Assembly (NCBI GenBank): GCA_945874225.1
Contig: CAMCFT010000004.1
Span: forward strand, 1-64,000
Direction: 5' to 3'
DNA length: 64,000 bases
Origin: Flavobacterium psychrophilum
GTDB lineage: Bacteria; Bacteroidota; Bacteroidia; Flavobacteriales; Flavobacteriaceae
The notes beneath the pieces are model-generated. The model was not told where the DNA came from, searched no databases, and saw only the letters and a list, made by a program, of their open reading frames with translations. Both the position numbers and the translations under genes were made by a program. Positions 23,854-33,488 of this stretch are shown here, piece after piece. The first letter of the stretch is position 1. Every line of letters starts with the position of its first letter.

Positions 23854-25482
23854 TTGAAGAAATCACTATTTTTCATAAGTTGTTGTTTGGTAGTTCTAAG
23901 TTTCCAAAACCTTTTGGCACAGGCTCCAAAAAAAATCCTTGTAGAACATTCTGATTATTTCGATGTAAACCAAGTGGAAGCTCCAGATGCCGTATTGCTT
24001 ACCGGAAATGTGCGTGTCAACCACGACGGTGTAATTATGACCTGCAACAAAGCCTATTACTTCCAAAAGGAAAACTACATAAAAGCCTTTGGAAACGTGC
24101 AATTAGTTCAAGGTGATACTTTATACCTCAACAGCAAATATGCCGAATACAATGGCAATATGAAACAAGCTTTTGCTACTGGAGATGCCGTTATGCGTTC
24201 GCCGGAATCAACTATGGTTACGGATACTATTAACTTTAACCGAAACACACAAGAAGTCTATTACAACTCGAATGGGACGATTACCAATAGAGAAAATACG
24301 CTGAAAAGCAAGTCTGGAAAATACTTTGTTGCCGAAAAAAAATTCCAATTCCTGACTGCGGTTACCATCACGAATCCAAAATACGTTATCAAGTCAAATC
24401 ACTTGGATTATTATAGTAATTCCGGGCATTCGTACCTTTTTGGACCATCGACAATAACCAGTAAAGCCAATTATATTTATACCGAAAAAGGGTTTTATGA
24501 TACCAAAAAAAATCTGGCGCATTTTCTTCGAAGGTCTTACATAAAATATGATGACAGACTCATTGAAGGCGACAGTTTATATTATGACCGAAACCGTGAA
24601 TTTGCCTCGGCAACGCGGAATGTAAAAATAACCGACTCGATAAATCGTGGAATTGTAAAAGGCCATTATGCCGAAATTTACAAAAATCAGGATTCGATGT
24701 TTGTCACCAAAAGAGCTGTGGCAATTAACTTTGTCGAAAACGATTCAGTTTATATTCACGGGAAAAAACTTATGGTTACAGGTCCTGAAGGCGATCGAAT
24801 TATCCGCGCTTTCAACAATGTTCGTTTTTATAAAACCGATATGAGCGGAAAATGTGATTCGCTTCATTCCAGTTCAAAAATAGCTTTGACAAAACTAATG
24901 GGAAACCCCATTCTTTGGAACGGAGATAGCCAAATTACTGGTGACATAATGCATCTCATTGGCAACAACACCACCAAAAAACTCGATTCGCTCAAAGTGC
25001 TCAACAATACGTTTCTGGTCTCGAAAGACACACTAGGAACTGGTTTCAACCAGGTGAAAGGACAAAATCTCTATGGTAAATTCGAGGAAGGGAAACTCCA
25101 CGATGTCGATATTATAAAAAATACCGAAGTCATTTATTATATGCGGAATGAATTCCAAGAACTCATTGGCATCAACAAAAACGTGAGTAGCAAAATCAAT
25201 ATTATTTTTGACAAGAATGCCATAGAAACCATTACATTTTTCAAGCAAATTGACGGAGATATTTACCCTGAAAAAGACTTGCCCGAAAACGCCCGGAGAC
25301 TGCGGGCACTATTTTGGCGTGGCGATGAAAGAATAAAATCAAAGGACGATATTTTCCCGCCCGAAGAAAATATAGAAAACGAGAAATTGGTCAAACAAGG
25401 CAAAGCCGAAGAAGCCAAGAAAAATGTCCCGATGAAAATTAGGAAGGAAACATTGAATTATGATAAGAAGAAGAAAAAGTGA
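23854..25482 (+). CDS. OstA/LptA-like protein
   Basis: This 542-aa periplasmic protein has a signal peptide (about residues 1-22, ending LLAQA). It contains an OstA/LptA beta-jellyroll repeat through most of its length, with the pattern VLLTGNVRVNHDGVIMTCNK and later LYYDRNREFASATRNVKI. Proteins with OstA domains carry lipopolysaccharide across the periplasm. The start is a TTG, with no in-frame ATG before the signal peptide. The C-terminal end is highly charged (Lys/Glu). Confidence 0.85.
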   Translation: MKKSLFFISCCLVVLSFQNLLAQAPKKILVEHSDYFDVNQVEAPDAVLLTGNVRVNHDGVIMTCNKAYYFQKENYIKAFGNVQLVQGDTLYLNSKYAEYNGNMKQAFATGDAVMRSPESTMVTDTINFNRNTQEVYYNSNGTITNRENTLKSKSGKYFVAEKKFQFLTAVTITNPKYVIKSNHLDYYSNSGHSYLFGPSTITSKANYIYTEKGFYDTKKNLAHFLRRSYIKYDDRLIEGDSLYYDRNREFASATRNVKITDSINRGIVKGHYAEIYKNQDSMFVTKRAVAINFVENDSVYIHGKKLMVTGPEGDRIIRAFNNVRFYKTDMSGKCDSLHSSSKIALTKLMGNPILWNGDSQITGDIMHLIGNNTTKKLDSLKVLNNTFLVSKDTLGTGFNQVKGQNLYGKFEEGKLHDVDIIKNTEVIYYMRNEFQELIGINKNVSSKINIIFDKNAIETITFFKQIDGDIYPEKDLPENARRLRALFWRGDERIKSKDDIFPPEENIENEKLVKQGKAEEAKKNVPMKIRKETLNYDKKKKK

Positions 25483-25483
25483 T

Positions 25484-25555
25484 CAGTGGTCAGTTTTCAG
25501 GTGGCAGGTTGCAGATTTCAGGTTGCAGTGTCATTCCGACGAAGGAGGAATCTCT
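25484..25555. repeat. Degenerate tandem repeat and REP-like half-site
   Basis: This contains repeated CAG-rich units (TCAGTGGTCAGTTTTCAG, GGTTGCAGATTTCAGGTTGC) followed by TGTCATTCCGACGAAGGAGG at 25529-25548. They extend an upstream ORF into the carboxypeptidase-like gene, but the repeats are not part of the protein. Related units are found near 11317 and 12811. Confidence 0.5.
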
Positions 25556-25585
25556 ATTCAAATTATCAAAAACATTAATTTACTA

Positions 25586-26707
25586 ATGAGGAATTATCTA
25601 AAAGCAATATTTCTGCTTCTTCCATTACTCTTAAATGCCCAAAATACTAAAATAACCATTTTAGACGCATTAGATAAAAAACCTCTTACTGGAATACAAC
25701 TTCTTTCAGAAAATGGCAGTTCTATTGGGATTTCAAATTCAAAAGGTGAATTTGAAGTTGAATCAGGGTTTTTCCAACAATCAGGTATTAAAAGCATTAT
25801 GATTTACGATTCTGATTATTTGCCAATTGAGTATAAAATTGATGAAATTCCTAATATTGTTTATTTAGAAAAAATTTGGCATTATGAATTAGAACCCATT
25901 GTAATAATAAAAAAACTTTCTGAAAAATATTTTGCCCTAAAAGGATATATTAGAAGTTGGCAATTGGTGAATAATAAATTGGTAAAATATGGAGACGCAT
26001 TAATAGAATACCACATCCCTTATGAAAATACGAATAATGATTTTGCTACAGGTATTAAAAACTATGCAAAGGAATATAGAACATTTAAAATAGATAGTAT
26101 TAAACAGAAATCTAGAATAATAAGTATTTCTAGATTTGACAATTTTTTAAATTTTCAAATCCCGAAAAGAGATGATTTAGCAAGAGGATGGAAACGATAC
26201 AAATTAAAACAGATAAAAGATAGTTTATATACTATTTTTGAAGAAGGCAAAAATGTTGGTTACGCAATTAATGACAAGGATGACAAAGCTTCTGAAATTA
26301 ATATCAGTCAAAGTTTTGAAGGAGAAGATGCGATGAAATTCCTTTTCTGGAAATTTTCAGGAAGCTATAAATATATTGAAAAATGGAAAGGCAAAGGGGA
26401 AACAAGACATCTCTCTTATTTGTTTTCTAGTGAAAAAACATTAGTTGAAACTAAAACTAAAGGAATATTTAATGCTGTGGAAACTATAAATGAAATTTTT
26501 ATTGATGACAAAATCATTTATAATGATAAAATATCTGAAAAATATAAAAGCTATATTGACAAAGACAGAAGTTTTTACAATACTGAATATTGGAAAGAAC
26601 AAATTAAAAAACATCCATTGCCAAGTGCCATAAGCGAACAATTGATAAACGTAAATGAAAATAAGAATACTTTGCGAACTTTGCATTTAAAAAAAAATAC
26701 CCCTTGA
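25586..26707 (+). CDS. Exported protein with carboxypeptidase-like regulatory domain
   Basis: This 373-aa protein has a signal peptide (MRNYLKAIFLLLPLLLNAQ) and an N-terminal beta-sandwich with KPLTGIQLLSENGSSIGISN, typical of a carboxypeptidase-regulatory-like domain used in outer-membrane proteins. The remainder is unknown. No catalytic motif was seen. ATG 25586 is chosen; an in-frame start at 25460 would run through repeat sequence. The stop overlaps the TTG start of the next gene by 4 bp. Confidence 0.7.
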   Translation: MRNYLKAIFLLLPLLLNAQNTKITILDALDKKPLTGIQLLSENGSSIGISNSKGEFEVESGFFQQSGIKSIMIYDSDYLPIEYKIDEIPNIVYLEKIWHYELEPIVIIKKLSEKYFALKGYIRSWQLVNNKLVKYGDALIEYHIPYENTNNDFATGIKNYAKEYRTFKIDSIKQKSRIISISRFDNFLNFQIPKRDDLARGWKRYKLKQIKDSLYTIFEEGKNVGYAINDKDDKASEINISQSFEGEDAMKFLFWKFSGSYKYIEKWKGKGETRHLSYLFSSEKTLVETKTKGIFNAVETINEIFIDDKIIYNDKISEKYKSYIDKDRSFYNTEYWKEQIKKHPLPSAISEQLINVNENKNTLRTLHLKKNTP

Positions 26708-27900
26708 ACAACGATTTCATAAAATACCAAGCTCAAACTTCTCCATATCCTTTAGGAATGGAGGTTTCGTACGCAAAAGGTTCTTATATTTTCGATACCA
26801 ACAATAAAAAATACCTAGACTTTGTGGCTGGAGTTTCGGCTTGCACGCTCGGGCATCAACCGCCAAGAGTCAATCAGGCGATTAAAGACCAGTTAGATAA
26901 ATATTCACACGTGATGGTGTATGGCGAATATTCGCAAAGTCCAGCTGTGGAATATTGCAAATTATTGGCTTCACTCCTACCAGAACCTTTGAAAAAAACC
27001 TATTTGGTCAATTCCGGTACAGAAGCCATTGAAGGCGCTTTAAAACTCGCTAGAAGGAAAACTGGAAGAAGTCAATTGATTTCTTGTCATAATGCCTATC
27101 ACGGCAACACAATGGGCTCAATGAGTGTGATGGGATTTGAAGAACGAAAACGAATTTTTCGCCCGTTGATTCCCGATGTCGAATTTATTACCTTCAATAA
27201 CGAAGCCGATTTAGAAAAAATAACCACTAAAACGGCCGGAATTCTTCTCGAAACCATTCAAGGTGGTGCTGGTTTTATTCAACCTCAGAACGATTTCCTG
27301 AAAAAGGTTCGCGAACGCTGTACGGAAGTTGGAGCGATGATGATTCTCGACGAAATCCAACCGGGTTTTGGAAGAACGGGAAAACTTTTTGGATTCCAAA
27401 ACTACGATGTCGTTCCTGATATTGTCGTTATGGGAAAAGGAATGGGTGGCGGAATGCCAGTGGGAGCTTTCACAGCATCATCAGAAATGATGGATTTGTT
27501 GAGCCACGATCCTAAATTGGGTCACATCACGACTTTTGGCGGACATCCTGTCATTGCGGCAGCCTGCTTAGCGACTTTGCAAGAAATTACCGAAACAAAT
27601 TTGATGGCAGAAGCTTTGGAGAAAGAAAATCTCTTCAGAACACTTTTGGTACATCCTTTGATTATAGAAGTTCGAGGAAAAGGATTAATGTTGGCTGCAA
27701 TGACGGAAAGCGCAACAGTAACTAACGAAGTGATTCTCCGCTGTCAAGACAAAGGACTTATTTTATTTTGGTTACTTTTCGAAGAATGTGCCATAAGAAT
27801 TACACCGCCACTAACGATTTCCGAAGATGAAATTCGGGAAGGATGCGCAATAATACTCGACGTAATGAGTGAAATTCAATTAACTATTGATAATCAGTAA
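26704..27900 (+). CDS. Class III pyridoxal phosphate aminotransferase
   Basis: This 398-aa enzyme is a fold-type I class III transaminase. The conserved N-terminal LDFVAGVSACTLGHQPPRV, YLVNSGTEAIEGALKLAR, the DEIQPGFGRTGKLF motif, and the PLP lysine in VMGKGMGGGMPVGAF are all present. The group includes acetylornithine and 4-aminobutyrate transaminases; the substrate is not decided. The start is TTG at 26704, which overlaps the previous stop, so translational coupling is likely. Confidence 0.9.
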   Translation: MNNDFIKYQAQTSPYPLGMEVSYAKGSYIFDTNNKKYLDFVAGVSACTLGHQPPRVNQAIKDQLDKYSHVMVYGEYSQSPAVEYCKLLASLLPEPLKKTYLVNSGTEAIEGALKLARRKTGRSQLISCHNAYHGNTMGSMSVMGFEERKRIFRPLIPDVEFITFNNEADLEKITTKTAGILLETIQGGAGFIQPQNDFLKKVRERCTEVGAMMILDEIQPGFGRTGKLFGFQNYDVVPDIVVMGKGMGGGMPVGAFTASSEMMDLLSHDPKLGHITTFGGHPVIAAACLATLQEITETNLMAEALEKENLFRTLLVHPLIIEVRGKGLMLAAMTESATVTNEVILRCQDKGLILFWLLFEECAIRITPPLTISEDEIREGCAIILDVMSEIQLTIDNQ

Positions 27901-28009
27901 TTACCAATTGTTTTCTGTTAATTAAATTGTTCACAACAATTCCAAATTTTTCTCACATTAACACTAAGGTTTCCTAATTTTATTTTGGGCAAACTCAAAA
28001 ATATAAAGT

Positions 28010-29404
28010 ATGCAATTAAGCAACGAGGAAGAAGAATATAACTTATCCCTATCCAAATTTGAGTCAATGTTGAAAACCAACAAAGTGCTCTTTTTTGACT
28101 CCGAAGAATTTGAAGAAATTATTCTTCATTATCTCGATATGGGAAAAGCCAATCTGGCTAAAAAAGCCTTAAAACTGGGTTTGGAACAACACCCGAAATC
28201 AACTGGATTAAAACTGGTCCAGGTTGAAATGCTGGTTTATGACGACAAGCTCGAACAAGCTGAAAAGTTATTGAACGAATTGTACGCCATCGAACCAACA
28301 AACGAAGAAATTTACATTCAAAAAGCAAATATCTGTTCCAAGAGAGACCAACACCAAAAAGCGGTCGAATTACTCCAAATTGCTTTAGAATACACCGATG
28401 ATTTTGCCGATGTGCATAATTTAATCGGGATGGAATACCTCTTTATGGACAATCTGGAAATGGCCAAAGAAAGTTTTATAAAATGTCTGGAAGAAGATCT
28501 TGAAGACCAATCGGCATTGTATAACGTGGTCTATTGCTTCGAATTTTTAGACCAAAATCAGGAAGCAATTGACTATTTAACAAAATATATTGACCAAAAT
28601 CCATACAGCGAAATCGCCTGGCATCAATTGGGTCGCTTGCATTATGGCGTAAAAGAATATGAAAGTGCTATTCGCGCCTTTGATTATGCTACGCTAATTG
28701 ACGATGAATTCCTAGGTGCTTTTATGGAAAGAGCCAAGGCTTTGGAACGCTTAAAAAAATACAAAGAAGCGATTGAAAGTTACAACAGAACTATCGAATT
28801 AGATGAGCCAACTTCGTATGCTTTGCTTCGAATTGGGAAATGCTACGAAAAGTTAGGCAACAAAGTTCAGGCTTTGAAATTTTTCAATAAGACAGTTCAC
28901 GAAGATCCTCTTTTGGACAAAGGTTGGATTGCTATTACCGATTTTTACGTTCGCCAAAAAAACTTCCAGAAAGCCTTATTTTTTGTCAATAAAGCATTGG
29001 CAATTGACAATCAAAATCGTTTATATTGGAAACGTTATGCGTCTATAAACAAGCAGTTGAACCTTTTTGAAGAAGCTGAATTTGGGTATCGAAAAGCGGT
29101 TGAATTTGGTGATTACGAACTTGACACTTGGTTGTTTTGGGTTGATATTCTTCTGTTTTTAGGCGAATTCGAAAGCGCGATTCAAACCTTGTTGCAAGCT
29201 TCGGAATATTTTCCAGAAGAGAATGAAGTCGAATATCGTTTGGCGGGATTGTACTTTATGATTCAGGATACGACCAAAGCAAAATTTCATTTGAGTAATG
29301 CGATGCGTTTGAATTTTGACAATTATATTCTTATCGAGGATTTATTTCCAGTGGTTTGGTCACGAAAAATGGTGCAGAATTACATTGCAAAACATAAAAA
29401 ATAA
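28010..29404 (+). CDS. TPR-repeat protein
   Basis: This 464-aa protein is made almost wholly of tetratricopeptide repeats, about eleven or twelve in all. Examples are NEEIYIQKANICSKRDQHQK, EIAWHQLGRLHYGVKEYESA and YALLRIGKCYEKLGNKVQAL. There is no signal peptide, so it is cytoplasmic. TPR arrays mediate protein contacts; the partner is unknown. The gene immediately precedes aroE after a small inverted repeat. Confidence 0.88.
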   Translation: MQLSNEEEEYNLSLSKFESMLKTNKVLFFDSEEFEEIILHYLDMGKANLAKKALKLGLEQHPKSTGLKLVQVEMLVYDDKLEQAEKLLNELYAIEPTNEEIYIQKANICSKRDQHQKAVELLQIALEYTDDFADVHNLIGMEYLFMDNLEMAKESFIKCLEEDLEDQSALYNVVYCFEFLDQNQEAIDYLTKYIDQNPYSEIAWHQLGRLHYGVKEYESAIRAFDYATLIDDEFLGAFMERAKALERLKKYKEAIESYNRTIELDEPTSYALLRIGKCYEKLGNKVQALKFFNKTVHEDPLLDKGWIAITDFYVRQKNFQKALFFVNKALAIDNQNRLYWKRYASINKQLNLFEEAEFGYRKAVEFGDYELDTWLFWVDILLFLGEFESAIQTLLQASEYFPEENEVEYRLAGLYFMIQDTTKAKFHLSNAMRLNFDNYILIEDLFPVVWSRKMVQNYIAKHKK

Positions 29405-29419
29405 TTTTATAATAATAAA

Positions 29420-29489
29420 AAAACAGACACGAATTTCACGAATTTACACTAACTAATTGGTGTAAATTCGTGAAATTTGTGTTTCACAA
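29420..29489. terminator. Inverted repeat after the TPR gene
   Basis: ACACGAATTTCACGAATT and TACAC face the complementary GTGTAAATTCGTGAAATT across a 10-nt loop. It is AT-rich without a long T run and is the same family as 1286-1376 and 53779-53843. It may terminate the TPR transcript before aroE. Confidence 0.4.
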
Positions 29490-29504
29490 ACTACATACGA
29501 AACA

Positions 29505-30254
29505 ATGCTGGACACAATACTAAAACGCTTTGGTTTACTAGGACGCAACATAAGTTATTCTTTCTCGAAAGGGTATTTTACCGAAAAGTTCAGCAACGAA
29601 AACTTTATAGGTTGCACTTACGAGAATTTTGACATACCCGAAATAACGTCTTTTCCCGAAATAATAAAAAACACTCCCGACTTAAAAGGATTGAATGTCA
29701 CGATTCCGTACAAAGAAGTGGTGATTCCGTATTTGGATAAATTATCTAAAAAAGCAACAGAAATAGGCGCCGTAAATACCATAAAGATTACCAAAAAGGG
29801 AAAGCTGAAAGGCTACAACACCGATTATTACGGTTTTATGAAATCATTAGAACCGCTGTTGCAACCGCATCATAAAAAAGCACTGATTCTGGGAACTGGC
29901 GGCGCATCCAAAGGTGTGGCGTATGCCTTGAAAGAATTGGGTATTTTGTACACCTTTGTTTCCAGAGAAGCTAAAGAAGGCATTATTGATTACGACCGTA
30001 TCAACTCCACAACTTTTGACAATTACCAAATCATAATTAATTCTACACCCGTGGGAACAAGCCCAAATACGGAGGCTTTCCCACTAATTCCCTACGAATA
30101 CTTTACCGAAAAGCACATTGCTTACGATTTGATATACAATCCAGCGGAAACCCAATTCCTCAAAAAAGCCAAAAAGCAAGGAGCACAAACCAAAAACGGA
30201 CAGGATATGCTTATTTTTCAGGCGGAGAAAGCGTGGAAGATTTGGAATAAGTAG
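29505..30254 (+). CDS. aroE: Shikimate dehydrogenase
   Basis: This 249-aa enzyme reduces 3-dehydroshikimate with NADPH in chorismate synthesis. The N-terminal substrate region contains SYSFSKGYFTEKF and GLNVTIPYKE (with the catalytic Lys), and the nucleotide loop appears as GTGGASKGVAYAL. The C-terminal part has INSTPVGTSPNTEAFP and NGQDMLIFQAEKAW, both typical. It is slightly shorter than E. coli AroE. Confidence 0.93.
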   Translation: MLDTILKRFGLLGRNISYSFSKGYFTEKFSNENFIGCTYENFDIPEITSFPEIIKNTPDLKGLNVTIPYKEVVIPYLDKLSKKATEIGAVNTIKITKKGKLKGYNTDYYGFMKSLEPLLQPHHKKALILGTGGASKGVAYALKELGILYTFVSREAKEGIIDYDRINSTTFDNYQIIINSTPVGTSPNTEAFPLIPYEYFTEKHIAYDLIYNPAETQFLKKAKKQGAQTKNGQDMLIFQAEKAWKIWNK

Positions 30255-30396
30255 AAAGTCCATTCGATGATTTGTAAAGAATTATTTATATATTTGATTT
30301 GAAATAAAGTATGAGGTTTATCACTACAATCTACCCAAAATTAGGGTTGTAATAGCGACAACTTCATTACTATATACAAGCTACCAGCAATATTTT

Positions 30397-31119
30397 ATGA
30401 CGAATTTCTTAAAATACATCTTTCTTTTTTTTCCAATTATTGTTTTTGGACAATATCCATTTGAAAAATTTAAAAGCTCAAAAAGTTCTTCCTTAGAATT
30501 TAAAATGACTGAAAAAGAGAACGCTTTAAATTATTCTAAAGTTGTAAAATCATTTTTCAAAGATAATTCTGATTTAGAAGTTACCATAAACGGAAATACC
30601 GAAAATTTAAAAGAAACTTATGTAGCGGTAAAAACAAAATCGAAAAGCAGAAAGTACTTTGAAGAAATACCGGCTCAAGGAACAGATGGGTTTTTCATTG
30701 CCGACTTCAATGGTGATGGAAAAAAAGATTTTAAAATTGTTTGTTACTATATGGGTAGCGGACTTGCTTCATTGAATGTTAGAGTAATTTACTTTTTCCA
30801 AAAAACTAATAAAGAATTTACCAAAATATCTTTTGATGATAAAATTGGAGAAAATATGACTGAAAGAGATATTGATTGCGACGGAAACTTCGAAATCATT
30901 ACAATGACTTTACAAAATCACAAAAACCATAATTATTGGCTTTTTAATCTCTTCAATTTTGTTAACGGTGATTTGGTTTGTGTTAATGGTAAAGTGAATT
31001 ATCCAATAATGGTTCAATACTTATTCAGAGATAATTATAAAGTGACAAAAAAATTGACACGGAAAGAAATGAAAAAGTATGAACTTAATAAGCCAAATGG
31101 ATTACTAATAGACAATTAA
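30397..31119 (+). CDS. Exported protein of unknown function
   Basis: This 240-aa protein has a signal peptide of about 20 residues ending FGQ. It contains one FG-GAP/VCBS-like calcium loop (FFIADFNGDGKKDFKIV) and a second region ERDIDCDGNFEIITM. Nothing else was recognised. The 142 bp upstream show no promoter motif I can support. Confidence 0.6.
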   Translation: MTNFLKYIFLFFPIIVFGQYPFEKFKSSKSSSLEFKMTEKENALNYSKVVKSFFKDNSDLEVTINGNTENLKETYVAVKTKSKSRKYFEEIPAQGTDGFFIADFNGDGKKDFKIVCYYMGSGLASLNVRVIYFFQKTNKEFTKISFDDKIGENMTERDIDCDGNFEIITMTLQNHKNHNYWLFNLFNFVNGDLVCVNGKVNYPIMVQYLFRDNYKVTKKLTRKEMKKYELNKPNGLLIDN

Positions 31120-31213
31120 TACTGCTGGTAACAGAGGTTTTAAGAAAAAAAGCATATGCGGCTACACTCCATTTGTTTTAAATATTCTTCTCAAAAAAAT
31201 TAGTTTTCGAAGT

Positions 31214-31561
31214 CTAATCCGGAAACACAAATTCATTCACGGAAAAATCCAAAACATCAGATATTAAGGCGGTGCGAATGATTTCGTCGATGCCTTTTTG
31301 GAGTAATAATGGCGTGGTGTATTTTCGGCTGGTGGCGATTACGGCATCTTCAAGCATCATTTTAAAAAAATATTTTCCGTTGGCAGCTCTGGATTTCACA
31401 TAAGTATAATTGTCTATGGTAGCTTTTATATTTTCAATGACTGTTTCACAATCCATCTTTAGTTCAAAAGAAGTGCTTGTAAAAATAGTTTTCCCTTTCC
31501 GGGAGGTGAATACAAATTTATACTGATCATCAAATCTTTTGCTGATAACGAATGCTCCCAT
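31214..31561 (-). CDS. DUF1508/YegP-family protein
   Basis: This 115-aa protein resembles the YegP group, normally built of two repeats of a small domain with the pattern G-KGxVIxTS..Y. Here the repeats are MGAFVISKRFDDQYKFVFTS to about 55 and then YVKSRAANGKYFFKMMLEDA. The biochemical role of YegP proteins is not known. The flanking DNA contains CTG-rich palindromes. Confidence 0.7.
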   Translation of the reverse strand: MGAFVISKRFDDQYKFVFTSRKGKTIFTSTSFELKMDCETVIENIKATIDNYTYVKSRAANGKYFFKMMLEDAVIATSRKYTTPLLLQKGIDEIIRTALISDVLDFSVNEFVFPD

Positions 31562-31674
31562 AGTGTAAATGAATGTTGATGGAATAGCACGCAGACCTGT
31601 CTGACAACAGTCAGGTTATGAGGCTAATACTGATTTCTGCGGATTTTTGTTTTGGAAAGTTTTTAAAAAATAAT

Positions 31675-32031
31675 CTATTCGTTCATTTCGTCGTAACGAA
31701 CCGGAACTTGAGGGTCGTAAAGCGGACATTTGAATTCTTCCAAAGTATCGGCAAGCAAATTCATTGTTTTTCCTTCGGTTCCATAGCAATCGATTTGGAT
31801 GCTTTGCGGAGTAGTTTTAACGTGAAAAGCACCTTTCCCTTTGGTGTTTTTCCAACTGTTTTCATCTACTTTTTCCCAGTTGGCAAACACCGTATTAATA
31901 CGATTCAAAATTACTTGAACAGGAAGTGTTTCAAGGCCTTCGACTTCTTGTTGTTCGACCAAGGCTTCGTAAACCAAGTGATGGTTTAGATAGATTCCGT
32001 CTTGATATTGCCAAAAAAGTAATTCGTACAT
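31675..32031 (-). CDS. Conserved hypothetical protein
   Basis: This 118-aa protein (MYELLFWQYQDGIYLNHH...) has no signal peptide and no motif that I can name. It is acidic and likely globular, with an alpha-beta pattern. It resembles a small cytoplasmic protein widely found in Flavobacteriia, but I am unsure. It lies just downstream of purM in the same direction, with 113 bp between. Confidence 0.55.
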   Translation of the reverse strand: MYELLFWQYQDGIYLNHHLVYEALVEQQEVEGLETLPVQVILNRINTVFANWEKVDENSWKNTKGKGAFHVKTTPQSIQIDCYGTEGKTMNLLADTLEEFKCPLYDPQVPVRYDEMNE

Positions 32032-32144
32032 TTAATAAAGATTAAAATATTCAAAAATTGAAAGATTAGAAAATTCAACGATTTAAAAATCTGTTTTTAC
32101 CTGCCTGTCGGCAGACAGGTCTGCGTCCCAAAAGCTAACGTAAT

Positions 32145-33323
32145 TTAATATTCGAAAGTTCCGTATTCGCTGGTAATCGTCAGTTTTTTGGCTTCGGAAG
32201 CCTCTACTCTACCCACGATTTGCGCATTGACATTAAACGATTTTGAAATGTCAATTATGTCCTGAGCAACGGCTTCGGGAACATAGATTTCCATACGATG
32301 GCCGCAGTTGAACACTTGATACATTTCTTTCCAATCGGTTTTAGATTGCTCTTGAATCAACTTAAACAATGGTGGAACGGCGAATAAATTGTCTTTTATA
32401 ATATGCAGGTTTTGGACGAAATGTAAAATCTTAGTTTGTGCTCCACCACTACAATGCACCATTCCGTGAATTTCATTGGAAGTATATTTATCTAAGATTT
32501 TCTTGATAATAGGCGCATACGTTCTTGTTGGCGAAAGCACTAATTTACCGGCATCGATAGGTGAATTTTCGACTGCATCAGTCAATTTTACTTGTCCGGA
32601 ATAAATCAATTCTTCAGGAACTGCGGCATCGTAACTTTCAGGGTATTTGGTGGCCAAATATTTTCCGAAAACATCGTGGCGCGCTGAAGTTAATCCGTTG
32701 CTTCCCATTCCGCCATTATAACTTTTTTCGTAAGTGGCCTGACCAAAAGATTCCAATCCTACAATCACGTCACCAGCTTTAATGTTGGCATTGTCAATTA
32801 CTTCAGAGCGTTTCATTCGGGCTGTAACCGTCGAATCTACTATGATCGTGCGAACAATATCGCCTACATCGGCAGTTTCACCTCCGGTAGAATGTATGGT
32901 AACGCCGAAGGAATCGAGTTCTTTGATAAGTTCTTCGGTTCCGTTGATGATTGCCGAAATCACTTCGGCAGTTATGAGGTTTTTATTTCTTCCAATGGTG
33001 GATGAAAGTAAAATATTATCGGTTGCTCCTACGCACAATAAATCGTCGATATTCATAATCAAAGCGTCTTGCGCAATGCCTTTCCATACTGAAATATCGC
33101 CAATTTCTTTCCAATACATATAAGCCAAAGACGATTTGGTTCCTGCGCCATCCGCGTGCATAATGAGGCAATACTCTTCGTCATCGGTTAAATAATCTGG
33201 GATAATTTTGCAAAAAGCCTGAGGAAATAATCCTTTGTCAATATTTTTTATGGCGTTGTGCACATCTTCTTTGGATGCTGAAACTCCTCTTTGAGCGTAA
33301 CGTTTACTGGAATCTGAACTCAT
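32145..33323 (-). CDS. purM: Phosphoribosylformylglycinamidine cyclo-ligase
   Basis: This 392-aa enzyme closes the imidazole ring to form AIR in purine synthesis. Motifs are MHADGAGTKSSLAYMYWKEI, MNIDDLLCVGATDN, STGGETADVGDIVRT, and in the C-terminal domain NCGHRMEIYVPE and HCSGGAQTKILHF. It is longer than E. coli PurM (345 aa), as is usual in Bacteroidota. A perfect promoter box lies 47 nt upstream. purU, at 52860-53714, is in the same one-carbon/purine area of metabolism. Confidence 0.93.
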   Translation of the reverse strand: MSSDSSKRYAQRGVSASKEDVHNAIKNIDKGLFPQAFCKIIPDYLTDDEEYCLIMHADGAGTKSSLAYMYWKEIGDISVWKGIAQDALIMNIDDLLCVGATDNILLSSTIGRNKNLITAEVISAIINGTEELIKELDSFGVTIHSTGGETADVGDIVRTIIVDSTVTARMKRSEVIDNANIKAGDVIVGLESFGQATYEKSYNGGMGSNGLTSARHDVFGKYLATKYPESYDAAVPEELIYSGQVKLTDAVENSPIDAGKLVLSPTRTYAPIIKKILDKYTSNEIHGMVHCSGGAQTKILHFVQNLHIIKDNLFAVPPLFKLIQEQSKTDWKEMYQVFNCGHRMEIYVPEAVAQDIIDISKSFNVNAQIVGRVEASEAKKLTITSEYGTFEY

Positions 33324-33370
33324 TTTATTGTTGTGTAGTTTTGTTGCTTTTCCACCAAAGGAGGATGGCG

Positions 33371-33378
33371 CAAATATA
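33371..33378 (-). promoter_or_regulatory. TAnnTTTG promoter box of purM
   Basis: The minus strand reads TATATTTG, 47 nt before the purM start. Confidence 0.55.
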
Positions 33379-33438
33379 AATATTTTTTTGGTGTTTGCCT
33401 ATTCGGTTTCCGTAAGTGTTTTGAAAAGTTATCATAAA

Positions 33439-33469
33439 AAAATGCCTATCTAAAAAAGATAGGCATTTT
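33439..33469 (-). terminator. Terminator of glnN
   Basis: AAAATGCCTATC, a 7-nt loop and GATAGGCATTTT form a perfect 12-bp hairpin 20 bp beyond the minus-strand stop codon of glnN. Confidence 0.75.
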
Positions 33470-33488
33470 CATAAATAGCAAGTTATAA

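Noticed and set aside
25460..25585. Extended N-terminus of the gene at 25586
   Set aside because: The in-frame upstream part encodes repeat sequence and would place the signal peptide in the middle of the protein. ATG 25586 gives a normal export signal.
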